DNA of 64,000 bases from Lutraria lutraria (Eukaryota; Mollusca; Bivalvia; Venerida; Mactridae). The stretch is taken from contig OZ026844.1 in NCBI GenBank assembly GCA_964023205.1, forward strand, positions 5,516,840 to 5,580,839. Direction: 5' to 3'. This document shows, piece after piece, positions 28,901 to 40,900 of this stretch. The number at the start of each line of letters is the position of its first letter. The first letter of the stretch is position 1. The translations under genes and the position numbers were made by a program. The notes under the pieces were generated by a model that made no database searches, was not told the DNA's origin, and saw only the letters and a list, made by a program, of their open reading frames with translations.

Positions 28901-31900
28901 CAAAGGGCTACACTATATAACTTTACAAATTCTGTGAGATGTTTATGCATTGTAATGACTTTTATACAGAGGTTATGAAGAGTGAGGTTTTTGTATGAGC
29001 CACAGATTATAGCCTTCAATCTTGGCCACTGCTCTGAAAGCTTGTTCGTGTCTAATAATGTTGGACCACTTTGGTTTCCCGATGAAGATCTTCTGTATCT
29101 TGAAGATCATCATGAATAATCTTCATCCCTTAGTCTTCCTTGTACAGATGTCTAACCTTTCCCAGAGCATTCTGTGATTCTTTCTTACAACTGTGATTCC
29201 AGCATCAAACTCAAATCCGTAAACATTTCACTGTCCTCTGTGTGGAATCTTTGTTTGGTGTTTTTCTGTAATTTGGCCAGATATTCTGTTCTGAGTGTAA
29301 CAATCTCTGAGTCTGTCCATTCTGTATATCTCAGCTGCAGTGTCTCTTCATCTAGATAAGCTGCATGTACCTTGCTAGACCCCCCATGCTTGATTTCAAT
29401 ATCCTTTCTTATTGCTGACAAATATATGCCACCATTTGTCTCTAAGTATACTAGCTGGCCTAGTGTGGCATCCATAAGTGGTTGTATCTCACTGAAAACC
29501 TTTAACCTTGTTAGAATAGTGTTTTATTACCTTTATTTTAACTTAAAAAGATACATGAAATAACTTTAGGTAGTTGATTTTTCTTCTGTTTTATTTTTTA
29601 CGATTATTTTTACAACACTTTATTCTTGTCCCAGCAGTTATTTCTATTAGGTAAATTGTCTTGAATTGAATGGTTTATATTTTTGTTATATTTTTGTAAT
29701 TGTAGGATTCTTCTTTAAAGTTCTAGTTATGCCCCCCTTTTGAAGAAATGGGGGTATATTGGATAGCTCATTGTCTGTCTTTTTTGCTCGTTGGTAATCA
29801 AACCTTGTCCGGCCAATTCGACTGTTTTGGCCTTAGGTCTTGACTTGGTTTGAAGGTTGGTCACATAGATAGATGACCCCTGTTGATAAGGTCTATCAAT
29901 AGGTCAAATGTCAACTATCCATTTGCCCTTCAGTGGGCATTGGTGTTTCACAAACACCTTATTTGAAAGCGTATTAGTACCCTTGTTTTAACATAAGATA
30001 TATCAAATAACTTTCAAAACTTAGGTAGGTTATTTTTCCTCAGCTTTATTTTTTTGATGTGTATTTTTACAAAACTTTAATGCAAAGGGCTACACTATAT
30101 AACTTTACAAATTCTGTGAGATGTTTATGCATTGTGGAATCTTTGTTTGATGTTTTTCTGTTATTTGGCCAGATATTCTGTTCTGAGTGTAACAATCTCT
30201 GAGTCTGTCCATTCTGTATATCTCAGCAGTGTCCTCTTCATCTAGATAAGCTGCATGTACCTTGCTAGACCCCTCCTGCTTGATTTCAATATCCTTTCTT
30301 ATAGCTGACAAATGTATGCCACCATTTGTCTCTATGTATACTAGCTGGCCTAGTGTGACATCCATAAGTGGTTGTATCTCACTGAAAACCTTAAACCTTG
30401 TTAGAATAGTGTTTTAGTACCTTTTTTATAACTTAAAAGATACAAGAAATAACTTTAGGTAGTTGATTTTTCTTCTGTTTTATTTTTTACGATTATTTTT
30501 ACAACACTTTATTCTTGTCCCAGCAGTTATTTCTATTAGGTAAATTGTCTTGAATTGAATGGTTTATATTTTTGTCATATTTTTGTAATTGTAGGATTCT
30601 TCTTTAAAGTTCTAGTTATGCCCCCCTTTTGAAGAAATGGGGGTATATTGGATAGCTCATTGTCTGTCTTTTTTGCTCGTTGGTAATCAAACCTTGCCCG
30701 GCCAATTCGACTGTTTTGGCCTTAGGTCTTGACTTGGTTTGAAGGTTGGTCACATAGATAGATGACCCCTGTTGATAAGGTCTATCAATAGGTCAAAGGT
30801 CAACTATCCATTTGCCCTTCAGTGGGCATTGGTGTTTCACAAACACCTCATTTCAAAGCGTATTAGTACCCTTGTTTTAACATAAGATATATCAAATAAC
30901 TTTAAAAACTTAGGTAGATTATTTTTCCTCAGCTTTATTTTTTTTATGTGTATTTTTACAAAACTTTCATGCAAAGCGCTACACTTTATAACTTTACAAA
31001 TTCTGTGAGATGTTTATGCATTGTAATGACTTTTATACAGAGGTTATGAAGAGTGAGGTTTTTGTATGAGCCACAGATTATAGCTCTCAATCTTGGCCAC
31101 TGCTCTGAAAGCTTGTTCTTGTCTAATAATGTTGGACCACTTTGGTGTCCCGATGAAGATCTTCTGTATCTTGAAGATCATCATGAACAAACTTCATCCC
31201 TTAGTCTTCCTTGTACAGATGTCCAACCTTTTCAAGAGCATTCTGTGATTCTTTCTTTCAACTGTAGGTTCCAGCATCAAACTCAAATCCGTAAACATTT
31301 CACTGTCCTCTGTGTGGAATCTTTGTTTGATGTTTTTCTGTAATTTGGCCAGATATTCTGTTCTGAGTGTAACAATCTCTGAGTCTGTCCATTCTGTATA
31401 TCTCAGCTGCAGTGTCTCTTCATCTAGATAAGCTGCATGTACCTTGCTAGACCCCTCCTGCTTGATTTCAATATCCTTTCTTATAGCTGACAAATATATA
31501 CCACCATTTGTCTCTATGTATACTAGCTGGCCTAGTATGGCATCCAAAAGTGGTTGTATCTCACTGAAAACCTTGAACCTTTTTAGAATAGTGTTTTAGT
31601 ACCTTTAGATACATGAAATAACTTTAGGTAGTTGATTTTTCTTCTGTTTTATTTTTTACGATTATTTTTAAAACACTTTATTCTTGTCCCAGCAGTTATT
31701 TCTATTAGGTAAATTGTCTTGAATTGAATGGTTTATATTTTTGTTATATTTTTTGTAATTGTAGGATTATTCTTTAAAGTTCTAGTTATGCCCCCCTTTT
31801 GAAGAAATGGGGGTATATTGGATAGCTCATTGTCTGTCTTTTTTGCTCGTTGGTAATCAAACCTTGCCCGGCCAATTCGACTGTTTTGGCCTTAGGTATT

Positions 31901-34900
31901 GACTTGGTTTGAAGGTTGGTCACATAGATAGATGACCCCTGTTGATAAGGTCTATCAATAGGTCAAAGGTCAACTATCCATTTGCCCTTCAGTGGGCATT
32001 GGTGTTTCACAAACACCTCATTTCAAAGCATATTAGTACCCTTGTTTTAACATAAGATATATCAAATAACTTTCAAAACTTAGGTATGTTATTTTTCCTC
32101 AGCTTTATTTTTTTGATGTGTATTTTTACAAAACTTTAATGCAAAGGGCTACACTATATAACTTTACAAATTCTGTGAGATGTTTATGCATTGTAATGAC
32201 TTTTATACAAAGGTTATGAAGAGTGAGGTTTTTGTATGAGCCACAGATTATAGCTCTCAATCTTGGCCACTGCTCTGAAAGCTTGTTCTTGTCTAATAAT
32301 GTTGGACCACTTTGGTTTCCCGATGCAGATCTTCTGTATCTTGAAGGTCATCATGAACAATCTTCATCCCTTAGTCTTCCTCGTACAGATGTCTAACCTT
32401 TTCCAGAGCATTCTGTGATTCTTTCTTACAACTGTGATTCCAGCATCAAACTCAAATCTGTAAACATTTCACTGTCCTCGGTGTGGAATCTTTGTTTGAT
32501 GTTTTTCTGTTATTTGGCCAGATATTCTGTTCTGAGTGTAACAATCTCTGAGTCTGTCCATTCTGTATATCTCAGCTGCAGTGTCCTCTTCATCTAGATA
32601 AGCTGCATGTACCTTGCTAGACCCCTCCTGCTTGATTTCAATATCCTTTCTTATAGCTGACAAATGTATGCCACCATTTGTCTCTATGTATACTAGCTGG
32701 CCTAGTGTGGCATCCATAAGTGGTTGTATCTCACTGAAAACCTTAAACCTTGTTAGAATAGTGTTTTAGTACCTTTTTTATAACTTAAAAGATACAAAAA
32801 ATAACTTTAGGTAGTTGATTTTTCTTGTTTTATTTTTTACGATTATTTTTACAACACTTTATTCTTGTCCCAGCAGTTATTTCTATTAGGTAAATTGTCT
32901 TGAATTGAATGGTTTATATTTTTGTCATATTTTTGTAATTGTAGGATTCTTCTTTATAGTTCTAGTTATGCCCCCCTTTTGAAAAAATGGGGGTATATTG
33001 GATAGCTCATTGTCTGTCTTTTTTGCTCGTTGGTAATCAAACCTTGCCCGGCCAATTCGACTGTTTTGGCCTTAGGTCTTGACTTGGTTTGAAGGTTGGT
33101 CACATAGATAGATGACCCCTGTTGATAAGGTCTATCAATAGGTCAAAGGTCAACTATCCATTTGCCCTTCAGTGGGCATTGGTGTTTCACAAACACCTCA
33201 TTTCAAAGCGTATTAGTACCCTTGTTTTAACATAAGATTTATCAAATAACTTTCAAAACTTAGGTTTGTTATTTTTTCCTCAGCTTTATTTTTTTGATGT
33301 ATATTTTTACAAAACTTTCATGCAAAGGGCTACACTATATAACTTTACAAATTCTGTGAGATGTTTATGCATTGTAATGACTTTTATACAGAGGTTATGA
33401 AGAGTGAGGTTTTTGTATGAGCCACAGATTATAGCCTTCAATCTTGGCCACTGCTCTGAAAGCTTGTTCTTGTCTAATAATGTTGGACCACTTTGGTTTC
33501 CCGATGAAGATCTTCTGTATTTTGAAGAAATGGGGGTATATTGGATAGCTCATTGTCTGTCTTTTTTGCTCGTTGGTAATCAAACCTTGCCCGGCCAATT
33601 CGACTGTTTTGGCCTTAGGTCTTGACTTGGTTTGAAGGTTGGTCACATAGATAGATGACCCCTGTTGATAAGGTCTATCAATAGGTCAAAGGTCAACTAT
33701 CCATTTGCCCTTCAGTGGGCATTGGTGTTTCACAAACACCTCATTTGAAAGCGTATTAGTACCCTTGTTTTAACATAAGATATATCAAATAACTTTCAAA
33801 ACTTAGGTAGGTTATTTTTCCTCAGCTTTATTTTTTTGATGTGTATTTTTACAAAACTTTAATGCAAAGGGCTACACTATATAACTTTACAAATTCTGTG
33901 AGATGTTTATGCATTGTAATGACTTTTATACAGAGGTTATGAAGAGTGAGGTTTTTGTATGAGCCACAGATTATAGCTCTCAATCTTGGCCACTGCTCTG
34001 AAAGCTTGTTCTTGTCTAATAATGTTGGACCACTTTGGTTTCCCGATGCAGATCTTCTGTATCTTGAAGGTCATCATGAACAATCTTCATCCCTTAGTCT
34101 TCCTCGTACAGATGTCTAACCTTTTCCAGAGCATTCTGTGATTCTTTCTTACAACTGTGATTCCAGCATCAAACTCAAATCTGTAAACATTTCACTGTCC
34201 TCGGTGTGGAATCTTTGTTTGATGTTTTTCTGTTATTTGGCCAGATATTCTGTTCTGAGTGTAACAATCTCTGAGTCTGTCCATTCTGTATATCTCAGCT
34301 GCAGTGTCCTCTTCATCTAGATAAGCTGCATGTACCTTGGTAGACCCCCTCCTGCTTGATTTCAATATCCTTTCTTATAGCTGACAAATATATGCCACCA
34401 TTTGTCTCTAAGTGTACTAGCTGGCCTAGTATGGCATCCATTAGTGGTTGTATCTCACTGAAAACCTTTAACCTTGTTAGAATAGTGTTTTAGTACCTTT
34501 ATTTTAACTTAAAAGATACATGAAATAACTTTAGGTAGTTGATTTTTCTTCTGTTTTATTTTTTACGATTATTTTTACAACACTTTATTCTTGTCCCAGC
34601 AGTTATTTCTATTAGGTAAATTGTCTTGAATTGAATGGTTTATATTTTTGTCATATTTTTGTAATTGTAGGATTCTTCTTTAAAGTTCTAGTTATGCCCC
34701 CCTTTTGAAGAAATGGGGGTGTATTGGATAGCTCATTGTCTGTCTTTTTTGCTCGTTGGTAATCAAACCTTGTCCGGCCAATTCGACTGTTTTGGCCTTA
34801 GGTATTGACTTGGTTTGATGGTTGGTCACATAGATAGATGACCCCTGTTGATAAGGTCTATCAATAGGTCAAAGGTCAACTATCCATTTGCCCTTCAGTG

Positions 34901-37900
34901 GGCATTGGTGTTTCACAAACACCTCATTAAAAAGCGTATTATTACCCTTGTTTTAACTTAAGATGTATGAAATTACTTTAGAAACTTAATTAGGTAGGTG
35001 ATTTTTCTGCAGCTTTATTTTTATGAGTATTTTTACCAAATTTTATTCTTATCCGAGCAGTTATTTCTGTTAGATAAAATGTCTTGAATTGACATGATAT
35101 ATATTTTTGTCATATTTTTGTAATTGTAAGTTTCTTTTGTAAAATTCTAGTTATGCCCCCTCCTTCCTTCAAATAAATTTGGGTATATTGGTTGGCTCAT
35201 GTCGGTCTTTCAGTTTGTTGGAAATCAAACCTTGTTCGGCCAATTATTAAGAGAGCGATTTGGTCTTAAGTCTTTAGACTTGGTTTGGAGGTTGATCCTC
35301 GCATATAGATAGATGACCCCTATTAATACATAACTTTACACTGTGAGATATTTCTGCATTTGATGACTCTTATACAGAGGTTCTGCAGTATTAGGTTTTT
35401 GTATGAGCCACAGATTATAGCTCTCAATCTTGGCCACTGCTCTGAAAGCTTGTTCTTGTCTAACAACTTCTGTACCTCATAGTCTTCCCCATGCAGATGT
35501 CCAACCTTTTCCAGAGCAATCTGTGATTCTTTATGATCTGATATGCTTACAATTGAAGGTTCCAACATGAAACTCAAATCCGTAAACATTTCACGGTCTT
35601 CTGTGCAGAATCTTTGTTTGATGTTTTCCTGTAATTTGGCCAGGTATTCTGTTCTGAGTATAACAAAAGTTCTGTATATCTCTGCAGTGTGTCTTTATGT
35701 AGATAAGCTGCATGTACCTTGCTAGACCCCATCCTGCTTGATTTTAATGCTGTCAAAAATATGCTACCATTTGTTACTAAGTTTCTGGCCTGGTGTGGCA
35801 TATACAATTGGTTGTATCTCACTGAAAACTTTAAAATAGTGTTTTAGTTTCTAGATGAGATTTGTGATCATGTGATGTCTCTCTCTCAACATTTGCTTTA
35901 AACAATATCTCCTTCTTAAGCAGCAGACCCATTTCATCGAAACTTTACAGGGATGTTCCTTGCATGAAGCTCTGCTAAAGTTGTTCGAAAAATTAGATTT
36001 CATTAAAAACCTTTAGAATCTTCTTGTCTTAAACCACAGGACCTTAGAGCTTAGATATTGGGTGTGTAGCATTGTCTAGTGGACCTCTACCAAGGTTGTT
36101 TAAATTATGCCCCTAGGGTAAAAAATCGGCTCAGCCCCTGGGATAACTTGAATTTACATAGTCTTCTACAGGAAAATTAAAAAATTCATCTTGTCAGAAA
36201 ACACACTGCCTAGAGCTGAGATATTTCGGATGTAGCTTTGTCACATGGACCTCTGCAGTGTTTGTTCATATTATTGCCCTGGGGTAACATTTGGCCCAGC
36301 CCATGGGTCACTTGAATTTACTTAGGCTCATATAGGAAAAAATGAAAAATGTTCGTCTCCAAGAGTCTTTTTCTGGTGAGCGATTATAGGGCCATCAAGG
36401 CCATCTTGTCTTAAGTGTGGGACATTATAAGAAAAAATAGATTTTGTCACAATTCAGTCCCCAATATTGTCTAAGTATTTGAGGTTAAATAAAATGCTCC
36501 GACAAATACTGAAAAAGTTCCATTGTTGACATCCTGATCAAAGGAATAATTTACTCGACTCCTTTCTTTAAGTTTTAGAAAGTATAATCTTGAAATGGGA
36601 GGGGTGATTAAAAGTAGATTGTCTTATACAAACACTCATGGTTCGTATTTAACTTGCACTTTTATAAATCTGTTAAAATTGCCTTATCCTATGTTCTTGT
36701 CTGTATTGTACATTTATGAGTGATTTTTTTTTCTTTTCAATTAATATATTATACAGAGGTGTCAAAATTCCAGATTACTCAGTCCCGAAAGAGCTATGTT
36801 TTCTGGCAAAATAAAAGTTATTTAATGGAAATATCTCAAGAAATGGAAAAGTTATGGTTATTTGAATCTGCTGTGATGGATTTTCTTTCATACAAACTGA
36901 GTGAAAACAATGTGGTTGAAGGCCTCGCGTTTGCCAAAAGTGGTCGACCGCATATGATTTTCAGGATTTTTAATTTGGCTCTATTGACACCCCTGATTAT
37001 AGATACATATATATATTTCAAAATCTATTCCATCCTAAGTAATATTTAAAAATCATTAATAGTCTAGTATTGGATATTTCGTTATTCTATTCGCACAATC
37101 AAAACAAAATCTTGGATTAATACTTGAGACAGTTTTCATTATGTTTTCAATAAGATTATATTGGGTTATAATATCAAATATGTATACAGTTTGTACGTCA
37201 TTTCAATAGTAAATTAAATCTTGATTATAAACTTAGTCTGTTTAGTGCTTTTGCTTTTATACTTAATCACATGGTGATGAAAAATTGAATAAGTTCTTTA
37301 ACTAATACTATACTGTGTGCAGCCTATGGCCTGAATTTGACAGAAAAGAGGACCCAGTAGTCCAATTAGATGTATCCATTTACATTTCAATGACCTTGAG
37401 TTATCTCCCTTCAAATTTCTTATGATGATATATTCCTGTTCTACTTGTGTTAGCTACGCATTTCAATGTTTTAAATATATGTAAAAATAAGCCTTGCGCA
37501 TGGTTTAAACTTGGATTTTGATAAAGAAAACTTCACCTGTTCACGTTAAATTTTATATCAAAGTTCTATAGGTTATCAACGAAATAATTCTTAATTGATA
37601 TTAACTATACAAGACTGTGTACATGTGAATTGTTTTGAGATATATTTTGACAATATTGATTTGGGTATAAAATGTAATATCTGATGGTATGAAAAGATAG
37701 CATACTATTTCTATAAAGTATCAAGTATTTATATCATTGTTCTTTTGTTAAAACTTGTGACAATAAAGTATAGAATTTATATTGTATACTATAGGCCAAA
37801 ATGTTTTTTATTTTGCAAAACCTAGCTACATGTACCTTTTAAAAAACACACAAATTTATTTTGAATTTTTTTTTTTTCTTGACTGTAATTACAGAAACAT

Positions 37901-40900
37901 CATATTAAACATATTAAAAAGAACAAGTGACTAGTCTAAAATCTAACACTCCTGATTCCTGCAAATCACTGTAACCTACACTAGAATGCATGAATTCAAA
38001 TATCATTATCGTCTTCATTAAAATATTGTTAACAGTTTTCCCCCCATTTAATCTTTACCAAAATGGTGTTGTTGTTTTTTTGGCTGGAGAAGCTCAAAAC
38101 CTAGGCGCAGACGGACGCTTATTAACAAAATAATAAAACAAAATGGCCTAATGTTAATCTGTCTGTAACATTCTGTGTATTGTTAGGTAGCTTGATAGGT
38201 ATATTTCAGCCTACATTATATGGGAACATCTAATGTTTTAATTGTATTTATTCATTAATGGTATTTCATGATCAGCTTAATCAGTTATTTACACTTAATT
38301 GTTATTTAATTGGTGTTGAATTCAAGCGATTGACCGAATATATCAATTTAAGATTACTTAGAGGAAATGAGAACAAAGACACAATTACTGTACCCAGGTC
38401 TGACATTCATTTCTACATAAGTTCAAAGATCGTTAGAAGAACAAACAAAAAATGTATGTGTTGTTTAACAGCCCATTCGTCAGCTATGGTCATTTCAGGG
38501 CAGCCCCAGAGATATGGGAGATAAGATACAGGATAACATGACATTTAATATCCCAACTCTTTTCTTAAAAATGTTCGTGGTTCTTTATTGTGCCTGGTGT
38601 AAAACACTCACACCTCACCCTTTTTCCTGTAATTTTCTAGACACTGTAATGACTCATTATAGTTCAGATGTGGACACTGAAAAAATGTTTCTAAAAATAA
38701 TAAATTTGAAAAGCAGAGCCGAGAATCGAACCCACAACCTTTTGGTTTGTAGTCCAGCATATTATCACTCAGCCACCGAACATCCCCTTAGAGCAAATAA
38801 GATGTATGCTGTCTTCAGCAACTAAATGATAATATCAAATATCAACATGTGCACATAAATAGTAGTAAAATACAATTTGCTATCTTCAAAGAATATTTTA
38901 AACCCTTCTGTGACTTATTATTGATTTTGTCCGATGGTTTCTGTTAAATTGTCTTAGCAATGACAGAAACTTCCTCAGATGTCTAGAATAAAAAAAAGTT
39001 AACATTGATGTGTTAGGATAACTGTGAACTCTTAACTCTTAGCACAGCCCCAATTTCAAGATAAATGTGTACATTTTACTCTGGCTGTGAATTTCTAGTT
39101 TTCTGTATACTCTGGAATCATTAATTTTCATTGGGGATTTAAATTTGTGGGTCTGCTCATCTACAATATCAAATCCCCACAAATCCAAATGCAGAGATAA
39201 GGGATTTTTTTCCAGAAATCAAAAGCCAGGAATTTATGTCCCCACGAAATAGCCATTTTAGTAAAAGCCACGAAAATTGAGCCAAACGAAAATAAGTGAA
39301 AATACAGTAGTTTGTCGTTTGTACTGGTACATATTGTGATCATACAAATTTTTCCCTAATTAAAGTCCCTCTTTAGTAGTTAGTCACTAAGCAGTAAAGA
39401 GCTAGGTCAGATTCCATAGGTGTGCAGGCTGGTCTGGCTGTATTCTGGTTAAAAAAGCTTTGCTGTTTCGGTTCCAGCTTTGTAAGGCTAAAAGATTAGC
39501 TGATTTGTATTTTAACCATGTAATGTGTTGATTGCATACCTGCTAGAAAGATAAGATGAGCTTTTAGGATCGATGATTGTCCGGCATCCGGCCACAATTA
39601 GTTTGTTTACACTCTAGCATCCACAGCTCTTGAAAACATGATTTTTCTTGAACTTTTCTTGCATTGTTTATGAATAGTTCATGAAGTATGAATAAGTATT
39701 TGATAGGGGAGTGAATGGACTAGGAGTGAGTTGGCTGGGAACTATATTACACAATTCATTGATCAGTTTCTATGAGTCTCCATTATTATTGACTTCCTGA
39801 GGCTATTATTTGCTCCTAAAACTTGCTAATTACCTCGTATGTTTCATTGTCCAGACGTTATGCTGTGAGCAGACATGCTATGTTGTGTTGCTTATTGTCG
39901 ATGTTAATTGTTGTTGTAATCAGATTGGGGGTGTCTGGGAATAAATATGCAACTGCACGCATTCAATTAACTGTTGTCACTGTGTTCATCTAAACACATG
40001 GTTTTCTAACAATACTTGATTGGACGCTGTTAAGTCTTACATGGTTTTAGATTATATGATAAAAATGATCTTATTATTATAGATGATGCTTCTTTTCTCC
40101 TTGAAGCTGATGGGAATATTAAATGTCTCAAATTGTCTGAACTTACGTTGAACAGAAATGAAAAAAAAGATTCTAACAAAGAGCGAAGATTTTTAGGCTT
40201 GCATGGCTTTAAATATGGTAGAATTTTGGTGTTCTGCTTGTATACACAACCAGGTTGTCTATTATATTGGTAACATGACAAACCATAATTATACTAACCA
40301 TAAAATACAAATACTATACTACAAATATTACAAACCACAAATGGAGTGATAGCAATTATATCTTTTTTTACATGTATTTTAATTTTTTATTATTTTTTTT
40401 ATTATTATTGATTTGATGGTAAATTAAACATTCTGAGGTAGATTGTGTATGATTTGGTTCAAACAATTTGTTGTTATGAATTGTATGGCTGGTGCATGTA
40501 TTTACATGTAAATTCCTGGTTAATATAATGGTGGTGGTATAATTATGTTTTGATGGACTTATTAGCTTGTCTGTTTTCAAAGAACAAATCGAGCTACATA
40601 ATGTACTGTAATCACCATCATTATTTCATGCAAAGGCTTTAATGTGGCTCTATAAGAGGTAGCAATCTGAAACTTCATAGATGGATAAATTTCTCTGAGG
40701 CGGTGAACAGACCAGTGTTGGTGAACAGACCAGTGTTGGTGAAGACCAATGTTGGTGAACAGACCAGTGTTGGCATCGCTCACAGCTCTCTTGTTTATTG
40801 ACACAATATTTACTGTAAATACCAGAAGTAGTGAAAATCAGTATTTTAACATACAAAACAACGAAAACCTCTAATTAGTCATCATAAGTTAACTCAACTA

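Larger units (their letters stand above)
19876..35835. repeat. Large tandem array, unit about 1.18 kb, 13 whole or partial units
   Basis: The marker TAGTTATGCCCC occurs at 20601, 21784, 22952, 24133, 25022, 26193, 27373, 28541, 29724, 30613, 31783, 32963, 34689 and 35148. Spacings are 1183, 1168, 1181, 889, 1171, 1180, 1168, 1183, 889, 1170, 1180, 1726 and 459 bp. Each standard unit holds, in plus orientation: a roughly 240-bp mobile-element piece from TAGTTATGCCCCCCTTTTG to GGCATTGGTGTTTCACAAAC; an AT-rich block; a segment ending in the antisense exon-like fragment; and a second AT-rich block homologous to the first. The two 889-bp units share the same internal 292-bp deletion. Inner units are near identical; the two outer ones are diverged. 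It lies wholly in FBXL5 intron 8. Confidence 0.93.

Noticed and set aside
21234..34320. Repeated 60-61-codon plus-strand frames starting [10 protein letters not shown]
   Set aside because: They lie opposite the antisense exon-like fragments and show no independent sign of coding.
20062..35822. More than ten separate genes of about 96 codons on the minus strand
   Set aside because: They are copies of one exon-like fragment in a tandem array; several are frameshifted or truncated, most end in a stop soon after the conserved block, and none has a proper gene context.
36720..37049. 109-codon plus-strand frame
   Set aside because: It spans a MITE with hAT-type ends and has no recognisable domain.
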